Below, piece after piece: positions 35,182 to 44,667 of a stretch of DNA of 64,000 nt. Source of the DNA: a bacterium endosymbiont of Escarpia laminata (GTDB lineage: Bacteria > Pseudomonadota > Gammaproteobacteria > Chromatiales > Chromatiaceae). The notes beneath the pieces are model-generated. The model was given only the letters and a program-made list of their open reading frames with translations, made no database searches and had not been told where the DNA came from. The stretch covers positions 310,001 to 374,000 of the forward strand of contig QGON01000070.1 of the NCBI GenBank assembly GCA_003660235.1, in the 5' to 3' direction. Made by a program: the position numbers and the translations under genes. Every line of letters begins with the position of its first letter. The first letter of the stretch is position 1.

Positions 35182-36036
35182 TTACCGGATTGAATTGAGT
35201 CCATCACATTCATTCATAAATTCCTCCAGCGCTTCCTGGTCGATCATCAGCTCTTTAATGGAGTTATCCCGGCAGGTCATGCACTCCTCGGATTGTTCTG
35301 TCTCCAGCCCTAAATACCGGGTAAAGGTGATATATGAAGCGAGTTTAAGGGCACTGCATAATCCCTCTTGTTCCGTCGTCAGGCCGATCCCTTCAGTTAC
35401 GGTATGATGAAAATAGATGGCGGAACATACATTTTCCGGCAACTTCCAGTGTTTGGCCAGTAAAAAACTGATCGCCGGATGAGATGCGCCAAACCGCTCT
35501 CTCTCCAGATTCGGCAGAGAGATCGCTTGCAGCCGGTTTTCTTCGTAGAACGATTTGTACTCAGGAAACCGCTGCATCAGGAATATGCTGCCCGCCTCGT
35601 GGAAAAGCCCAGCCATATAGGCTTCTGCAGGATTTATGGTTTCAAAGTGGCCGGCGATCACTCCGGCGTTGGTTCCAATCGAGTGAGAGACTTCGGAGAG
35701 ATATTCAAACTCAGACATGCTCGATTCCAGGGCGTTGCGCAGCGCCACACGGATAATCGTGTCCTTCAGTTGTTTCAGGCCCATGAGTCGGATCGCATGC
35801 TCAATCGACACGATTTCGGCCCTGAGGTTGAATGCAGGTGAGTTGATTGTCTTAAGTATATTGGATGCCAGTCCAATATCTTTGCGGATCAATGCAGCCA
35901 CTTTATTGTCGTCCGGCCATAGATGGCTCAGTTCATCGCCGATCTCCAGCAACAGGTTGGGTGGTGTAGGTATTGTAAGTCCTTTTATGATTATGCGAGC
36001 TTTACGTAGCTCGTCAGTGTCGATAATGGGGGGCAT
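35182..36036 (-). CDS. HDOD-domain signalling protein
   Basis: 284 residues, no signal peptide or membrane helix. The HDOD domain covers about 15-210: LTIPTPPNLLLEIGDEL, then VAALIRKDIGLASNILKTINSPAFN, SIEHAIRLMGLKQLKDTIIRVALRNAL, and YMAGLFHEAGSIFLMQRFPEY where the HD phosphodiesterase residues are only partly kept (F-H-E instead of L-H-D). HDOD proteins act as non-catalytic output or adaptor domains in two-component and c-di-GMP signalling. Four cysteines near the end (SEECMTCRDN) could bind a metal. It stands alone, close to the array of hybrid kinases. Confidence 0.88.
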   Translation of the reverse strand: MPPIIDTDELRKARIIIKGLTIPTPPNLLLEIGDELSHLWPDDNKVAALIRKDIGLASNILKTINSPAFNLRAEIVSIEHAIRLMGLKQLKDTIIRVALRNALESSMSEFEYLSEVSHSIGTNAGVIAGHFETINPAEAYMAGLFHEAGSIFLMQRFPEYKSFYEENRLQAISLPNLERERFGASHPAISFLLAKHWKLPENVCSAIYFHHTVTEGIGLTTEQEGLCSALKLASYITFTRYLGLETEQSEECMTCRDNSIKELMIDQEALEEFMNECDGLNSIR

Positions 36037-36330
36037 GTGTATAACTTCTCCACATTTTCATGTTTACAATTCAAAATCATGGCATATAGAAGGTTGGATG
36101 CACGTTATGTACGCCCAATATCATTGTCGGCTCACTGCCTGACATCTTTAGACTCTTCCACGTTTTAATTTGAAATCACCCAGAATCTATAACTGTATTT
36201 CCGGGAATAGAGAGACCGGGAACTGGGGTGAAGAGCTATGGGACTGGGATTAGGATTCCGCTACAGATTCGGGAGAAGCAGACGAGCCTTCAGGCCCTAA
36301 GACTGCAGCAGGATGATATCCAATGATCAC

Positions 36331-36915
36331 TCAGGAATGGTTGAGGAAATCATTCAGCCCGGCAATGAGAGGGTCAAGTTCTGTGGTTACCTTTTTCAAT
36401 ACCTCAGTGATCTCATCGTCTGAATTATGTTCATTACAAGCCATTTCCAGCTCCTGAGCTGCATCGCTGAGGGTGGTTGCGCCAATATTTGCTGCAGAAC
36501 CTTTTAAGCTATGAGCTGCACGGATGGCCCCATTCGGATCATCACTCTGCTGTTCCATGAGAAAATCATTGAGGAAGTTATGCTGGCTATCACGAAACAT
36601 GGTCAGTAGCTTTATGAAGAACTCAGGTCTATTCCTTCGCTGCCAGCCATGGAGAGCGAAGCGAAGGCTGGTAGTCCCCGGTAGCCGCGAGGCCGCACTG
36701 CTTACCCGGCGTGCCTTGCGCCAGAGGGGAAGCAAAGTAGGCATCCGAGCGCGGCGTCCAGTCATCGGGAGCTGGCAACGGAGCGGCAACGAGCTTGCGA
36801 GGTTGTCGCGTAGTGCCAGTGACCGGGACGGCCGGGGCACAAACAGGTTGTCGAAGGCCGAGTCGATTTTGGGGACTGGGATGTCCCAAAATCTATCACG
36901 AGGTCGAAGACTCAC
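36331..36915 (-). CDS. Hpt phosphotransfer domain split off from the adjacent hybrid kinase by an insert
   Basis: The frame opens at GTG 36915, overlapping the kinase stop as GTGA, and runs 194 codons. The first 95 residues are arginine- and proline-rich and translate the inserted DNA; residues about 95-194 are a normal Hpt domain: NRPEFFIKLLTMFRDSQ, phospho-His135 in RAAHSLKGSAANIGA, and ELEMACNEHN. In related hybrid kinases the sequence GIDIDKGLEIA is followed at once by such a domain, so kinase and Hpt were one protein before the insertion. The fragment may still be made from the GTG start by translational coupling, or from an internal ATG at 36600, or it may be dead. Treat the start as uncertain. 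Confidence 0.6.
   Translation of the reverse strand: MSLRPRDRFWDIPVPKIDSAFDNLFVPRPSRSLALRDNLASSLPLRCQLPMTGRRARMPTLLPLWRKARRVSSAASRLPGTTSLRFALHGWQRRNRPEFFIKLLTMFRDSQHNFLNDFLMEQQSDDPNGAIRAAHSLKGSAANIGATTLSDAAQELEMACNEHNSDDEITEVLKKVTTELDPLIAGLNDFLNHS
36635..36914. mobile_element. GC-rich hairpin-rich insert of about 280 bp, family unknown
   Basis: The block between the end of the kinase (GLEIAK) and the start of the Hpt domain (NRPEFF) has no counterpart in that protein family and is richer in G and C than its surroundings. It contains hairpins, for example GATTTTGGG (36865-36873) with CCCAAAATC (36885-36893) and CCTTCGCT (36634-36641) with AGCGAAGG (36660-36667). A possible 3-base target duplication AAG lies at both ends on the minus strand. 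No transposase is encoded. I cannot name the element; a MITE, a palindromic repeat or an intron fragment are possible. Ends are good to a few bases only. Confidence 0.55.
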
Positions 36916-39776
36916 TTGGCAATTTCCAGACCTTTGTCTATATCAATACCAGTCAGTTTATGGAAGGGATAGCTTGTCTCATACTCTTTTTTAACAGAAG
37001 GAATTTCCACTTTTTGTGGTTTATTGGGGGATATCCATTTAGTCAGAACAGTGAATAACTCATTCACATCCAGCGGCTTGCCTATGTGGTCATCCATCCC
37101 TGCCGCCTTCGCCTTGGTTCTGTCACTTTCCATGATATTGGCAGTCATGGCGATAATGGGAAGTTCTTTGAGCTTAACCTGATTACGGATTATTCGAGTA
37201 GCTGTATAGCCGTCCATAACCGGCATCTGTATGTCCATTAAGACGCCATCGAAATGCTCCTTCTGTAAAATTTCAACGGCCTCTTTGCCATTCCAAACCG
37301 AGGTAATAATAAAACCCCTGTCACTGAGCAACTCTTTTGTTAACTCCTGATTGATCTCATTGTCCTCTACCAGTAAAACCCTGGCGCCGGAAAAGTCACC
37401 GATCTGTTTGCTCTTTGTATCCAGATCTATTTCCTTATGTTGCTCAGGATCACCGGCTTCAAGTTGCACTGTAAAGTGAAAATCTGAGCCTTTATCTGGT
37501 TGACTCACTACCCATATCTTACCTCCCATCAATTCAGTCAACTTTTTACTGATAGTCAATCCAAGCCCTGTACCTCCGTACCGGCGACTGGTTGAACTGT
37601 CAGCCTGGCTAAAGGATTGAAACAATTTTTGCTGATGCTCCGGCGCAATACCGATACCGGTATCACTGACACAAAAATGCAGTGTAAGTTGCTTGTCCTT
37701 TTGGTTCTCCAGTTTTGCACTAATGGATATACGTCCCTGTTGAGTAAATTTAACAGCGTTGTTACCCAAATTAATCAAAATTTGTCCAAGCCGTAACGGA
37801 TCCCCAATGAGTTCATCCGGGATATCATCTGCGACCTCTATGATTAACTCTAGATTCTGCTCAGCTTCCTCGATCCCGAAAAGATACGAAACATTATCCA
37901 GCACAGATTGTAATTGAAAACTTACTTTTTCTATTTCCAGCTTTCCGGCTTCTATCTTGGAGATATTGAGAACATCGTTGATGATGCCAAGCAGCAATTC
38001 TGCTGAGTAGTGTACTTTTCTAATGAAGTTGTGCTGTTTTGGATTAAGATCGGTTCCCAGTGCCAATTTTGACATACCGATTATGGCATTCATCGGGGTG
38101 CGGATTTCGTGACTCATATTGGCAAGGAAGTCACTTTTAGCCTGTGCAGAAACTTCCGCGGCCTCTTTCGCTTCTGCCATTGCCTGTTCGGCCTGTTTTC
38201 GCTCGGTGGTATCACGCATAATGCCTACAAACATTTGCTTGTTTCCCACCAATAGCTCGCTGACCGACAGCTCCATTGGGAAGGTATCACCATCCTGCCG
38301 CAGACCTTTTATCTCGACTCTGCCGCTTATAACCCTTGATTCCCTACCAGGGAGATATCGGGCCAGGTAGCTGTCATGTTTTGAGCGCGTTGGTTCAGGC
38401 ATTAGCATATTGATGTTGTTGCCGATAACCTCAGATGCATCATAACCAAATAAAACTTCTGCAGAGGGGCTGAAAATCTCCACAATGCCTTTGCTGTCAA
38501 TCACAATGATGCCGTCAGCGGCACTGTCGATGATGGCTCGCGTGCGCTCTTCACTCTGTTTTAGTTCACTGGTTCGCTGTTCCACCCGCTGTTCCATCTG
38601 TGCATGGGCATTCTGCAGTGAACGATTGGCCTTCTCGGCCTGCTCTTTAGCATTTTTCAGCTCACGTGTACGTTCTTCCACGCGACTTTCCAGCTCCCGG
38701 TTTTTCTTTTTAATATCGCTGATCAAGTCATTAAAATGGTACGCCAATGCGCCCACCTCATCTTTGGTTTTTATCTTTAAAGGTTCTTTATACTGCTGTT
38801 CTGGAGCCTCATTGGTAAACAGGAACAGTCGATGCAGTGGTTCAAGTAGTTGTTGAGAAAAGCGCCAGCCAAACAGGGTAATGAGAAAAAACAGCAGGGC
38901 AAACAGCAGCGTAAATTCGCGTAAAAGTTCATCCTTGATCTCATCCAGTTGCCGTGCAGGAATGGTAAACAGGATTGAGCCCTCCTGAATCGGGTCCATC
39001 AATTTCAGTCTGCGCGCGTAGGTGAAATATGAGACATCATTAAACAGCAGTTTACCGATAGAATCAGGACGCTGAAGCATGGATTGATAGTCGGTCCACT
39101 GCATGGGGATGGTCTTTAACCGCCGATCTTCACGATTAAAGGTTGAGGCCATGATAGCCCTACGCCTGACCATGGTCAGACCCACATCCGCATCTTTGCT
39201 TAGATTATTTATGAGAGGATCATTGATCGCATAACCGACCAGAATAACCGCCTTGAGATGACCTTTATCGATATCTGATAACAACCGGCCTGAGGAGTAG
39301 ATTATAAAGTTATCCAGCTCCTGCAGGATGGTGGTACTGACTTCCCCATCAAGAATAGCCTCACGCACGATGAGATGAGACATACGGGATTTACCAAGCT
39401 GTTGCGGGTCTTCTGAGTGGTAGATCACCCGCCCGTGAGGATCCAGTAATACGGCGACATCGGCACTGGTTTCTCTTACCAGTTTATTCATCTCAGTTAT
39501 GATAGAGATCGAGTCCTTCGCATCGATGGCAGCATGCAGATCTGGGTGCAATAGAAAGTGATTGGCGCCATTTAGACCCATTTGACCAATTTGAGTAAAT
39601 GAATTTTCTGCCATGTTACCGGCAGTCTGGAACTGACGGAGCAGCAACTCACGAAAGTCCTGCTCAGCAATGTAGCGGGCGCCGAAAAGCCCCACCAGTA
39701 AACCGAAGAAGAGTACTGTTGAGAACAGCGCGACAATACGAAAATTGAGTCGCCGGTAAAATGGGACGTTTATCAT
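36912..39776 (-). CDS. Hybrid sensor histidine kinase (dCACHE-HAMP-PAS-HisKA-HATPase-REC)
   Basis: 954 residues. Helix at about 13-35, a large periplasmic CACHE-like sensor (36-285) with DVAVLLDPHGRVIYHSED, second helix (287-307), HAMP, coiled coil (355-405), PAS (about 410-525, ending GIMRDTTERKQAEQ), HisKA with His556 (LANMSHEIRTPMNA), HATPase (NLGNNAVKFTQQGR, DTGIGI, GTGLGLTISKKL) and a receiver with Asp848 (VLMDIQMPVMDGYTA). It stops just where an Hpt domain would begin; that domain is found after a 280-bp insert (36331-36634). The gene starts 15 bases after the ten-haem cytochrome gene on the same strand, so the two are probably one operon and the kinase may sense an electron acceptor. 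Confidence 0.9.
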   Translation of the reverse strand: MINVPFYRRLNFRIVALFSTVLFFGLLVGLFGARYIAEQDFRELLLRQFQTAGNMAENSFTQIGQMGLNGANHFLLHPDLHAAIDAKDSISIITEMNKLVRETSADVAVLLDPHGRVIYHSEDPQQLGKSRMSHLIVREAILDGEVSTTILQELDNFIIYSSGRLLSDIDKGHLKAVILVGYAINDPLINNLSKDADVGLTMVRRRAIMASTFNREDRRLKTIPMQWTDYQSMLQRPDSIGKLLFNDVSYFTYARRLKLMDPIQEGSILFTIPARQLDEIKDELLREFTLLFALLFFLITLFGWRFSQQLLEPLHRLFLFTNEAPEQQYKEPLKIKTKDEVGALAYHFNDLISDIKKKNRELESRVEERTRELKNAKEQAEKANRSLQNAHAQMEQRVEQRTSELKQSEERTRAIIDSAADGIIVIDSKGIVEIFSPSAEVLFGYDASEVIGNNINMLMPEPTRSKHDSYLARYLPGRESRVISGRVEIKGLRQDGDTFPMELSVSELLVGNKQMFVGIMRDTTERKQAEQAMAEAKEAAEVSAQAKSDFLANMSHEIRTPMNAIIGMSKLALGTDLNPKQHNFIRKVHYSAELLLGIINDVLNISKIEAGKLEIEKVSFQLQSVLDNVSYLFGIEEAEQNLELIIEVADDIPDELIGDPLRLGQILINLGNNAVKFTQQGRISISAKLENQKDKQLTLHFCVSDTGIGIAPEHQQKLFQSFSQADSSTSRRYGGTGLGLTISKKLTELMGGKIWVVSQPDKGSDFHFTVQLEAGDPEQHKEIDLDTKSKQIGDFSGARVLLVEDNEINQELTKELLSDRGFIITSVWNGKEAVEILQKEHFDGVLMDIQMPVMDGYTATRIIRNQVKLKELPIIAMTANIMESDRTKAKAAGMDDHIGKPLDVNELFTVLTKWISPNKPQKVEIPSVKKEYETSYPFHKLTGIDIDKGLEIAK

Positions 39777-39791
39777 GTGCTCATGGGTTGC

Positions 39792-41153
39792 TTATTTTTC
39801 TTTGCCATAAAAATCATCATAGGCATTAATTGCCCAGTCCAGGGTTCTGTCTGAATGACATCCTGCATTCTGGCAGGAGTTGGGCATCTTGTTTCCTTTT
39901 GATGATTTAGGTTTGACGACTTTAAAAGCGTGGCTGCGTAAACTGAAGAAGCCACCGGTTTTTACGATACGAGGCATATGGCAACTGGGACAGCCGACCT
40001 GTTCAGAAGGACAGGGAAAATGGCGTGCTTCATTTTGTGCCATTTGCATGACATGACAATTTCCACACACTGTTGCTCCATCTCCGAAACCTGGCTGTTT
40101 TTTGTCGTGACCATGCGGCTCGTGGCAGGAAACACAGGTAACACCAAAGCGGGCACTGTTCAGGTCTGGCTTATCACCCTCACTGGCGTGTCGATAATCA
40201 GTGGAATGGCATTGCAGGCACTCTTTGGTTAGTGGGCCACGCTTACTCTCTTCATCCTGGTGGCTTTCCAGTAATTTCGTCAGGGCTTTGGAATGTTTGG
40301 ATTTACTCCAGTCGCTGAATTCCTGATGACGGTTTTTAGAAAGTCCGTTACCCCACCAGTTTTTGCCCTTTTCATCGTTTTTGGGCGTCGATGGATCAAA
40401 AGTCGTTTTACTCAAGTCATCACCGGGCGTGAAACCTGTAGGGAAGTTAAACTGGGTACCCTTGATGACATCACCACTGGCAGTAGTGCCTCGGTTATGG
40501 CATTGACCGCAGACGGACGAAGATACGGAGCGGATGATATCACCTGCCTCCTCGCCCTCATGTTCAGAGCTCTCACCCTCATGACAGATATTGCAGGGCT
40601 TTGTGTGTTCAGTGGTTTCATGCAGGACATGGCGGCTTCCAGGACCATGACACGCCTCGCAACCAATGCCGAATTCCGCAAACTCAAGGGTGTTAGGGTC
40701 AAAACCTGTGGTGTGGCAACCATTACATTTGTATGACATTGGAGTCTCATGCCAGTCTTTAACCTTATAGGGTACCCAGCGTTTCTGCATAACATACCAT
40801 TTGGCTGGAAATGGATAATATTCGCCGTCAATCATACGGGCGTAAACCTGCTCCCATTTACTGCCGAGTACGAACTCAATATCCTCTTTTTTAAAGGTGA
40901 CGGCAGGGTCCCCACTGTTAAAGTCACCTAAGATTTTGGCATCGGGAGAACTTACCGGGAGAAACATATAGGGGTGAAGCGTATTTTCACGCCATGAATT
41001 GTATTCATTGCTGTGGCACCCCTGACATTTTTTAGAAGTGACGTAACGCATCTCTTCTGAAACATCGTAGTGCATATAAGCAAAGGCAGAAATTAAAACC
41101 AACAACAGCAGTAGTGTTAATTGGAGAAATATTTTTTTGTTACCTTGAAACAT
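39792..41153 (-). CDS. Ten-haem cytochrome c
   Basis: 453 residues. An N-terminal helix (FLQLTLLLLLVLISAFAYM) serves as signal or membrane anchor. There are nine C-x-x-C-H sites (CQGCH, CNGCH, CEACH, CNICH, CGQCH, CLQCH, CVSCH, CGNCH, CPSCH) plus one longer C-Q-N-A-G-C-H near the end (C-x4-C-H), so up to ten haems. Overall pattern, with EYNSWRENTLHPYMF after the first haem and FGIGCEACHGPGSRHV, matches the multihaem cytochrome c554/octahaem-related family of periplasmic electron carriers or reductases. No K-type haem (C-x-x-C-K) typical of NrfA is present. Immediately upstream of a hybrid kinase gene in the same operon. Confidence 0.9.
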   Translation of the reverse strand: MFQGNKKIFLQLTLLLLLVLISAFAYMHYDVSEEMRYVTSKKCQGCHSNEYNSWRENTLHPYMFLPVSSPDAKILGDFNSGDPAVTFKKEDIEFVLGSKWEQVYARMIDGEYYPFPAKWYVMQKRWVPYKVKDWHETPMSYKCNGCHTTGFDPNTLEFAEFGIGCEACHGPGSRHVLHETTEHTKPCNICHEGESSEHEGEEAGDIIRSVSSSVCGQCHNRGTTASGDVIKGTQFNFPTGFTPGDDLSKTTFDPSTPKNDEKGKNWWGNGLSKNRHQEFSDWSKSKHSKALTKLLESHQDEESKRGPLTKECLQCHSTDYRHASEGDKPDLNSARFGVTCVSCHEPHGHDKKQPGFGDGATVCGNCHVMQMAQNEARHFPCPSEQVGCPSCHMPRIVKTGGFFSLRSHAFKVVKPKSSKGNKMPNSCQNAGCHSDRTLDWAINAYDDFYGKEK

Positions 41154-41219
41154 AATTAAAAGGAATTCGATTAAATAATAGGAATTTGATTTCTCGAAGC
41201 ACAGCAGACTTGGCCTCTC

Positions 41220-44200
41220 CTATCCCTCATCCAACATTGCCAGACCATCCATGATCTCTTCAAAACTGGTGTGAAATGCGAGCATTTGAGCCGCCGCCTT
41301 CTCCAGGTCATTCGCATGGCAAGCCGCTTCTATGACCGCAGCCTGTTCAGAGAGCCGTTTGGCGCCGACATTGCCGCAAGTACCCTTGAGCCGGTGAGCC
41401 AGTAGCCTGGCCTCTTCAACATCCCCCTGCTCCAGCAACGACGCCATCTTGTCCGCGCTGGCACTGTGCTGCTGCCGGAACATCAGGAGTACCTTTTTAT
41501 AGGAGGGCCATCTGCCGCGCAGTCTCTGCAAACCGTCGGCCAAGTCAATGCCAGGCAGAGAGTCTGGAGGGGTCTCCGCCGCAGATTGGGTTACCTGTTT
41601 AGGCCCAGCCTCTTGTGCAGGTGTTGAATGCACCTCTGATACCGTTGCAGGTTTCGGCTGCTTCAACTGTCGCAGTATTGCGGCAATCAGTTCATCGGCA
41701 TCGAAGGGTTTGGTCACATGTTCCACCATGCCGGCGGCAAGACAGTGCTGCCGCTCCTCTCCCAGCGCGTGGGCGGTAAGCCCGATCACCGGTAACGCAG
41801 AGGTGAACTTATGGATGCGTCGAGTCGCCTCGTAACCGTCCATCAGCGGCATTTGCACGTCCATCAGCACGATATCAAAGGCGGTGACTCCCCACTCCTT
41901 CAAGCGTTCCAGCGCCTGATAGCCGTTTTCGGCGAAAACCACATGGGCGCCTTCGTGTTCGAGCGTATCCTTGAGGATGAGCCGGTTCATCTCCACATCT
42001 TCCGCCGCCAACACATGAATATCCTTGAGACGGGAGCCTGTTTTCTCCGGTTTCTGGATCTCATGCTCCACTTCAGGCTCCGTCTCCATCAATGGAAGGC
42101 AGAGGGTAAAAGTGCTGCCCCTGTCCGGCTCACTTTTTACGCTGATATGCCCGTCCATCAGGTTAGCCAGATTATGGCTGATGGCGAGTCCCAGACCAGT
42201 GCCGCCAAAACGTCGAGTGGTGGATGTGTCGCCCTGATCGAAAGGCGTAAACAGGCGCGAGATCTGCTCACTGTTCATGCCGATACCTGTGTCAGTCACA
42301 CTGAAACAGGTCAGCTCACCCTGGCAGGCAATCTGCAACTGCACCTCGCCCTCCTCGGTGAATTTGACAGCATTGCTCAACAGGTTCAGCAGTACCTGGC
42401 GCAATCGCAGTGAATCGCCCGCCACCCAGGCTGGAAGCGCAGGGTCAAGATGGAGGGAGAACGCCAGCCCCTTCTCCCCGGCTTGGCTCGCCACCAGACT
42501 GACAGTATCCTCCACAGTTTCGGCTAGCCGGAAGGGTTGGTTCTCCACTTTGACCTTGCCGGACTCCAGCTTGGAGAGATCGAGGATGTCATTGAGGATG
42601 CCCAGCAGGTGCTGTCCGGAGCTGAGGATATGATGAAACCTCCCCCTGCTCTCTGACTCCTTACTGTCACGCTGCCCCATTCTGGCCAATCCCAGCACGG
42701 CATTCAATGGTGTGCGGATCTCGTGACTCATGTTGGCGAGAAACTCCGATTTCGCCCCTGCAGCCGCTTCAGCCCTCTCTTTTGCATCAATCATCGCCTG
42801 TGCGGCGGCCTTGTGCTCGGTAATGTCTTGCACGGCCCCGTGGGCGGTAATGGGCTGGCCTTGTGCGTCGCAGACCATTTCGGCACGTTCCCGCACCCAC
42901 TTGACCTTGCCTTCCACGAGAATGCGATGCTCGATATCGTAGGGGGCGCCTTTCATAGCATCACGCCACGCGGCCATAGTGCGATCACTATCATCCGGAT
43001 GAACAAAACCGGCAAAGTCCGTCAGGCTCACCTGTGTGCCGACGGGAACCCCGAAGATGTGATAGGTTTCGCTGGACCAGGTCAGTTGACTGTCGGCCAT
43101 ATCCACATGCCAGCTGCCCACATGGGCAATTGTCTCGGCGCGCGCCAGGCTGGCCGAGCGTTCAGCCACCAGCTCTTCCAGGTGCAGACGGTGGTTCTCC
43201 AACTCCTGTTCCGCACGCTTACGCTCAGTGATGTCTTCCGAGATTCCGAGCAGATATTTTGCTTCGCCATTTTCACCTCGAATGACAGTCTTGCGGGTAT
43301 GCAGAATCCGTGTCCCTTTGGGTGTTTCAATGGGCTCTTCGGATATATCCAACTGCTTTCCCGATTCCAACACCTCCCTGTCCTTTGCGGTGAAGAAATC
43401 GGCTTGTTCCTGCGGAAAAAAATCGTAGTCATTCTTGCCGATAAGATCCTTGCGAGGCATCCCAATCAGTGTTTCACCTGCCTGATTGAAACGGACAAAC
43501 CGAAGCTCTTTCGCATCCTTGACAAAAAGCATGTTGGGAATGTTTTCAATGATTGTGTCGAGTTCCCGTTCGCGATCCTGCAGCGAGTGCTCAATTTTAT
43601 TGCGCTCGGTAACGTCAATCAGCGTGCTTTGCATGCCAGTGACCTCACCATCTGCATCAAACACTGGCCTGGAGTTGTTTAGTACTGTAATGATGCTCCC
43701 ATCTTTACGCACCAGTCTGTGCTCAAAATTGACGATCCTTCCCCCAGCAAGGAGGTGCTCTTGGGCGGGCTGAACAGCACCATGATCTGCATCAACTTCT
43801 GGAATACTCATGTTAAGCAGCTCGTCTCTGGAGTACCCCAATAATTCAATGCCTGCCTCGTTTGTATCGATGAAGTTTTTGTCCCTGTCGAAAATATATA
43901 TTGCAGTGACAGATTCGGTGAATATCCCACGATATTTCCTCTCACTCTCCTGCAATGCCGCAGTACGTTCGGCCACGGCATCCGCCATGCGGTTGAAATC
44001 ACGAGCGAGCTGGGCCAGCTCTTTCGGGCCGGACTCGGGCGCCCTCACCGAGTAATTTCCTACCGCAAGGGCCTGGCTGGCCAGCATCAGCCGCCTAAGC
44101 CGGGTATTGATACGCCTCTCGAAGAAAATCAGCAGGATCAGGGCAGCCCCCAGCCCTCCCGCCTGCAATTGCAGCAGTTCCCTCTGAATGTTGGCATGCG

Positions 44201-44657
44201 TTTCCCTGATTGACGAGATATCCAGACCAAAACGCAGTGCACCGATCCTATTTCCGCCCAACAGGATAGGCTGAACCGCATGCACCAGGACCGTGTCGGG
44301 CAGCGGCCCGGATTGGTCCCAAACGGGGGGCATGGGGTCAGGCGTATCACGCGTCTGCAGCAGGAGGCTATTTTGCTCGTCAAACAGGGCAAGATAGACG
44401 ATTCCCTCTCCATCGCCCGTAACCAGCTCTTTCAGATAAGCGCGCAAGGTCTCCATGCCCTCAGGCGTGGTATGCGGAACAACGACCAGGTTCAGCAACT
44501 TAGAGGTCTTCCACAGCTCATCGCGCAGATGTTCCACGGCCTCTAACTCCATTGCGTGCCGAATGCTGACAGTCTCCACCGCGACCAGGGCCAAGAGCAC
44601 CAGGACGATGCCGGCAATCATCTGAAAGCGCAGGGAAGTGGAACGAAAAAGAGACAA
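41220..44657 (-). CDS. Hybrid sensor histidine kinase with HAMP, three PAS, REC and Hpt domains
   Basis: 1145 residues. The start is TTG 44657, supported by GAGGT eight bases upstream; no ATG is closer. Helix at about 11-30, periplasmic part, second helix near 165-180, HAMP, then PAS domains (YRGIFTESVTAIYIFD; IIENIPNMLFVKD; a PAC at WVRERAEMVCDAQG), HisKA with His645 (LANMSHEIRTPLNA), HATPase (NLLSNAVKFTEEGE, DTGIGM, GTGLGLAISHNL), receiver with Asp933 (IVLMDVQMPLMDGYEA) and Hpt with His1088 (LAHRLKGTCGNVG). A complete phosphorelay in one protein. It follows the outer-membrane protein and PstS-like genes with no gap worth noting, so the three form an operon. Confidence 0.9.
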   Translation of the reverse strand: MSLFRSTSLRFQMIAGIVLVLLALVAVETVSIRHAMELEAVEHLRDELWKTSKLLNLVVVPHTTPEGMETLRAYLKELVTGDGEGIVYLALFDEQNSLLLQTRDTPDPMPPVWDQSGPLPDTVLVHAVQPILLGGNRIGALRFGLDISSIRETHANIQRELLQLQAGGLGAALILLIFFERRINTRLRRLMLASQALAVGNYSVRAPESGPKELAQLARDFNRMADAVAERTAALQESERKYRGIFTESVTAIYIFDRDKNFIDTNEAGIELLGYSRDELLNMSIPEVDADHGAVQPAQEHLLAGGRIVNFEHRLVRKDGSIITVLNNSRPVFDADGEVTGMQSTLIDVTERNKIEHSLQDRERELDTIIENIPNMLFVKDAKELRFVRFNQAGETLIGMPRKDLIGKNDYDFFPQEQADFFTAKDREVLESGKQLDISEEPIETPKGTRILHTRKTVIRGENGEAKYLLGISEDITERKRAEQELENHRLHLEELVAERSASLARAETIAHVGSWHVDMADSQLTWSSETYHIFGVPVGTQVSLTDFAGFVHPDDSDRTMAAWRDAMKGAPYDIEHRILVEGKVKWVRERAEMVCDAQGQPITAHGAVQDITEHKAAAQAMIDAKERAEAAAGAKSEFLANMSHEIRTPLNAVLGLARMGQRDSKESESRGRFHHILSSGQHLLGILNDILDLSKLESGKVKVENQPFRLAETVEDTVSLVASQAGEKGLAFSLHLDPALPAWVAGDSLRLRQVLLNLLSNAVKFTEEGEVQLQIACQGELTCFSVTDTGIGMNSEQISRLFTPFDQGDTSTTRRFGGTGLGLAISHNLANLMDGHISVKSEPDRGSTFTLCLPLMETEPEVEHEIQKPEKTGSRLKDIHVLAAEDVEMNRLILKDTLEHEGAHVVFAENGYQALERLKEWGVTAFDIVLMDVQMPLMDGYEATRRIHKFTSALPVIGLTAHALGEERQHCLAAGMVEHVTKPFDADELIAAILRQLKQPKPATVSEVHSTPAQEAGPKQVTQSAAETPPDSLPGIDLADGLQRLRGRWPSYKKVLLMFRQQHSASADKMASLLEQGDVEEARLLAHRLKGTCGNVGAKRLSEQAAVIEAACHANDLEKAAAQMLAFHTSFEEIMDGLAMLDEG

Positions 44658-44667
44658 CGTTTTTACC

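Noticed and set aside
36331-36915. Diversity-generating retroelement or group II intron at the kinase/Hpt junction
   Set aside because: No reverse transcriptase, no template/variable repeat pair and no domain V-like hairpin were seen; the block is only called an insert of unknown family.
39792-41153. NrfA-type nitrite reductase
   Set aside because: No C-x-x-C-K catalytic haem site and too many haems; closer to cytochrome c554/octahaem-like proteins.
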